Shown here in pieces: positions 5,821 to 6,135 of a stretch of DNA of 6,135 bases; position 1 is the stretch's first letter, and each line of letters begins with the position of its first letter. The notes beneath the pieces are model-generated. The model was not told the DNA's origin, did not search any database, and was given only the letters and a program-made list of their open reading frames with translations. The translations under genes were made by a program, and so were the position numbers. This DNA is from Victivallales bacterium. Its GTDB lineage: Bacteria; Verrucomicrobiota; Lentisphaeria; Oligosphaerales; Oligosphaeraceae. The stretch covers positions 1 to 6,135 of the forward strand of contig JAGCSE010000016.1 in the NCBI GenBank assembly GCA_017964325.1, written 5' to 3'.

Positions 5821-6135
5821 CTAGCCACTTATAATCTTGAACTGCTGCACATCAACTAAACCGCAGTCCGTCAATTTCAAGAACGGAATGACAGGCAGCG
5901 GCAGAAATGCAAGCGTCATGAACGGCTCATGCAAATGCGTTCCTGTCAATTGCAATGCCTGGCGAATCGCCTCAACCTGCGCCTCCACAATATCAAACGA
6001 CTGATTCGACATCAGTCCCGCAACCGGTAGATGGAGCAATCCCGCAACTTTTCCGTCAATCGCGACACAGAATCCGCCCTGTGATTCGCGCAGTGCGTTC
6101 ACCGCCGTCGCCATATCTACGCCATTCGTCCCGAC
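5821..6135 (-). CDS. ade: Adenine deaminase, C-terminal part, cut by the right edge
   Basis: Adenine deaminase (EC 3.5.4.2) converts adenine to hypoxanthine and ammonia in purine salvage. Only the last 104 residues are visible, and the frame is open to base 6135. Seen: GTNGVDMATAVNAL near the start, matching the GTNDEDM-type segment of the family; LPVAGLMS; and PFMTLAFLPLPVIPFLKLTD followed by GLVDV close to the end, which is the characteristic C-terminal stretch. The metal-binding residues of the amidohydrolase domain lie outside. The stop codon is TAG. Next downstream, after 188 bases, is the EF-G gene; the gap and unrelated role argue against an operon. No convincing terminator follows. 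Confidence 0.88.
   Translation of the reverse strand, partial: VGTNGVDMATAVNALRESQGGFCVAIDGKVAGLLHLPVAGLMSNQSFDIVEAQVEAIRQALQLTGTHLHEPFMTLAFLPLPVIPFLKLTDCGLVDVQQFKIISG

Noticed and set aside
5687..5824. Plus-strand 45-codon frame in the gap between EF-G and adenine deaminase, with TATAAT at 5671-5676 just upstream
   Set aside because: No Shine-Dalgarno site before the ATG, no good -35 at the right distance, Thr/Ser/Lys-rich content with no motif, and its end only reaches into the adenine deaminase stop. A chance frame is more likely.
1..6135. An undescribed multi-gene system
   Set aside because: All five minus-strand genes belong to well-known housekeeping families, the gaps are short, and no unknown conserved gene, repeat array or mobile element is visible.

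Overview
The window is an ordinary bacterial chromosomal segment in which all recognisable genes lie on the minus strand, so transcription runs from high to low coordinates. In transcription order it holds the C-terminal end of adenine deaminase (cut by the right edge), a complete EF-G family translation GTPase, and then a 2-oxoacid dehydrogenase cluster: E2 acyltransferase, E3 dihydrolipoamide dehydrogenase, and the N-terminal part of a thiamine-diphosphate E1 (cut by the left edge). No mobile element, CRISPR array, tRNA, rRNA or defence gene was found. I see no strong candidate for a new biological system; the unusual points are variations within known families.

Layout. 6135-5821: adenine deaminase tail. 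5820-5633: 188-base gap with a plausible promoter for the GTPase. 5632-3599: EF-G family protein of 677 residues, whose motifs look more like the EF-G2 / recycling-type paralogues than the main translocase. 3598-3356: 243-base gap with a near-perfect 39-base hairpin just after the GTPase gene, then a good sigma70-type promoter facing the E2 gene. 3355-1955: E2. 1954-1893: 62-base spacer with a 12-base-pair hairpin. 1892-543: E3. 542-496: 47-base spacer. 495 to the left edge: E1.

How the genes work together. E1 decarboxylates a 2-oxoacid (most likely pyruvate) and passes the acyl group to the lipoyl-lysine of E2; E2 transfers it to CoA; E3 reoxidises the dihydrolipoyl group with FAD and NAD+. 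The order E2-E3-E1, short spacers, similar Shine-Dalgarno sequences and one promoter ahead of E2 suggest one operon. The GTPase and adenine deaminase are probably separate units that happen to lie next to it.

Organism. Shine-Dalgarno sites, compact minus-strand genes, a fairly GC-rich code with an Ala/Pro-rich E2 linker, the spd/mitochondrial-like EF-G2 features and the E1 style would fit a PVC-group bacterium (for example Lentisphaerota or relatives). This is an inference from resemblance only and is weakly held.
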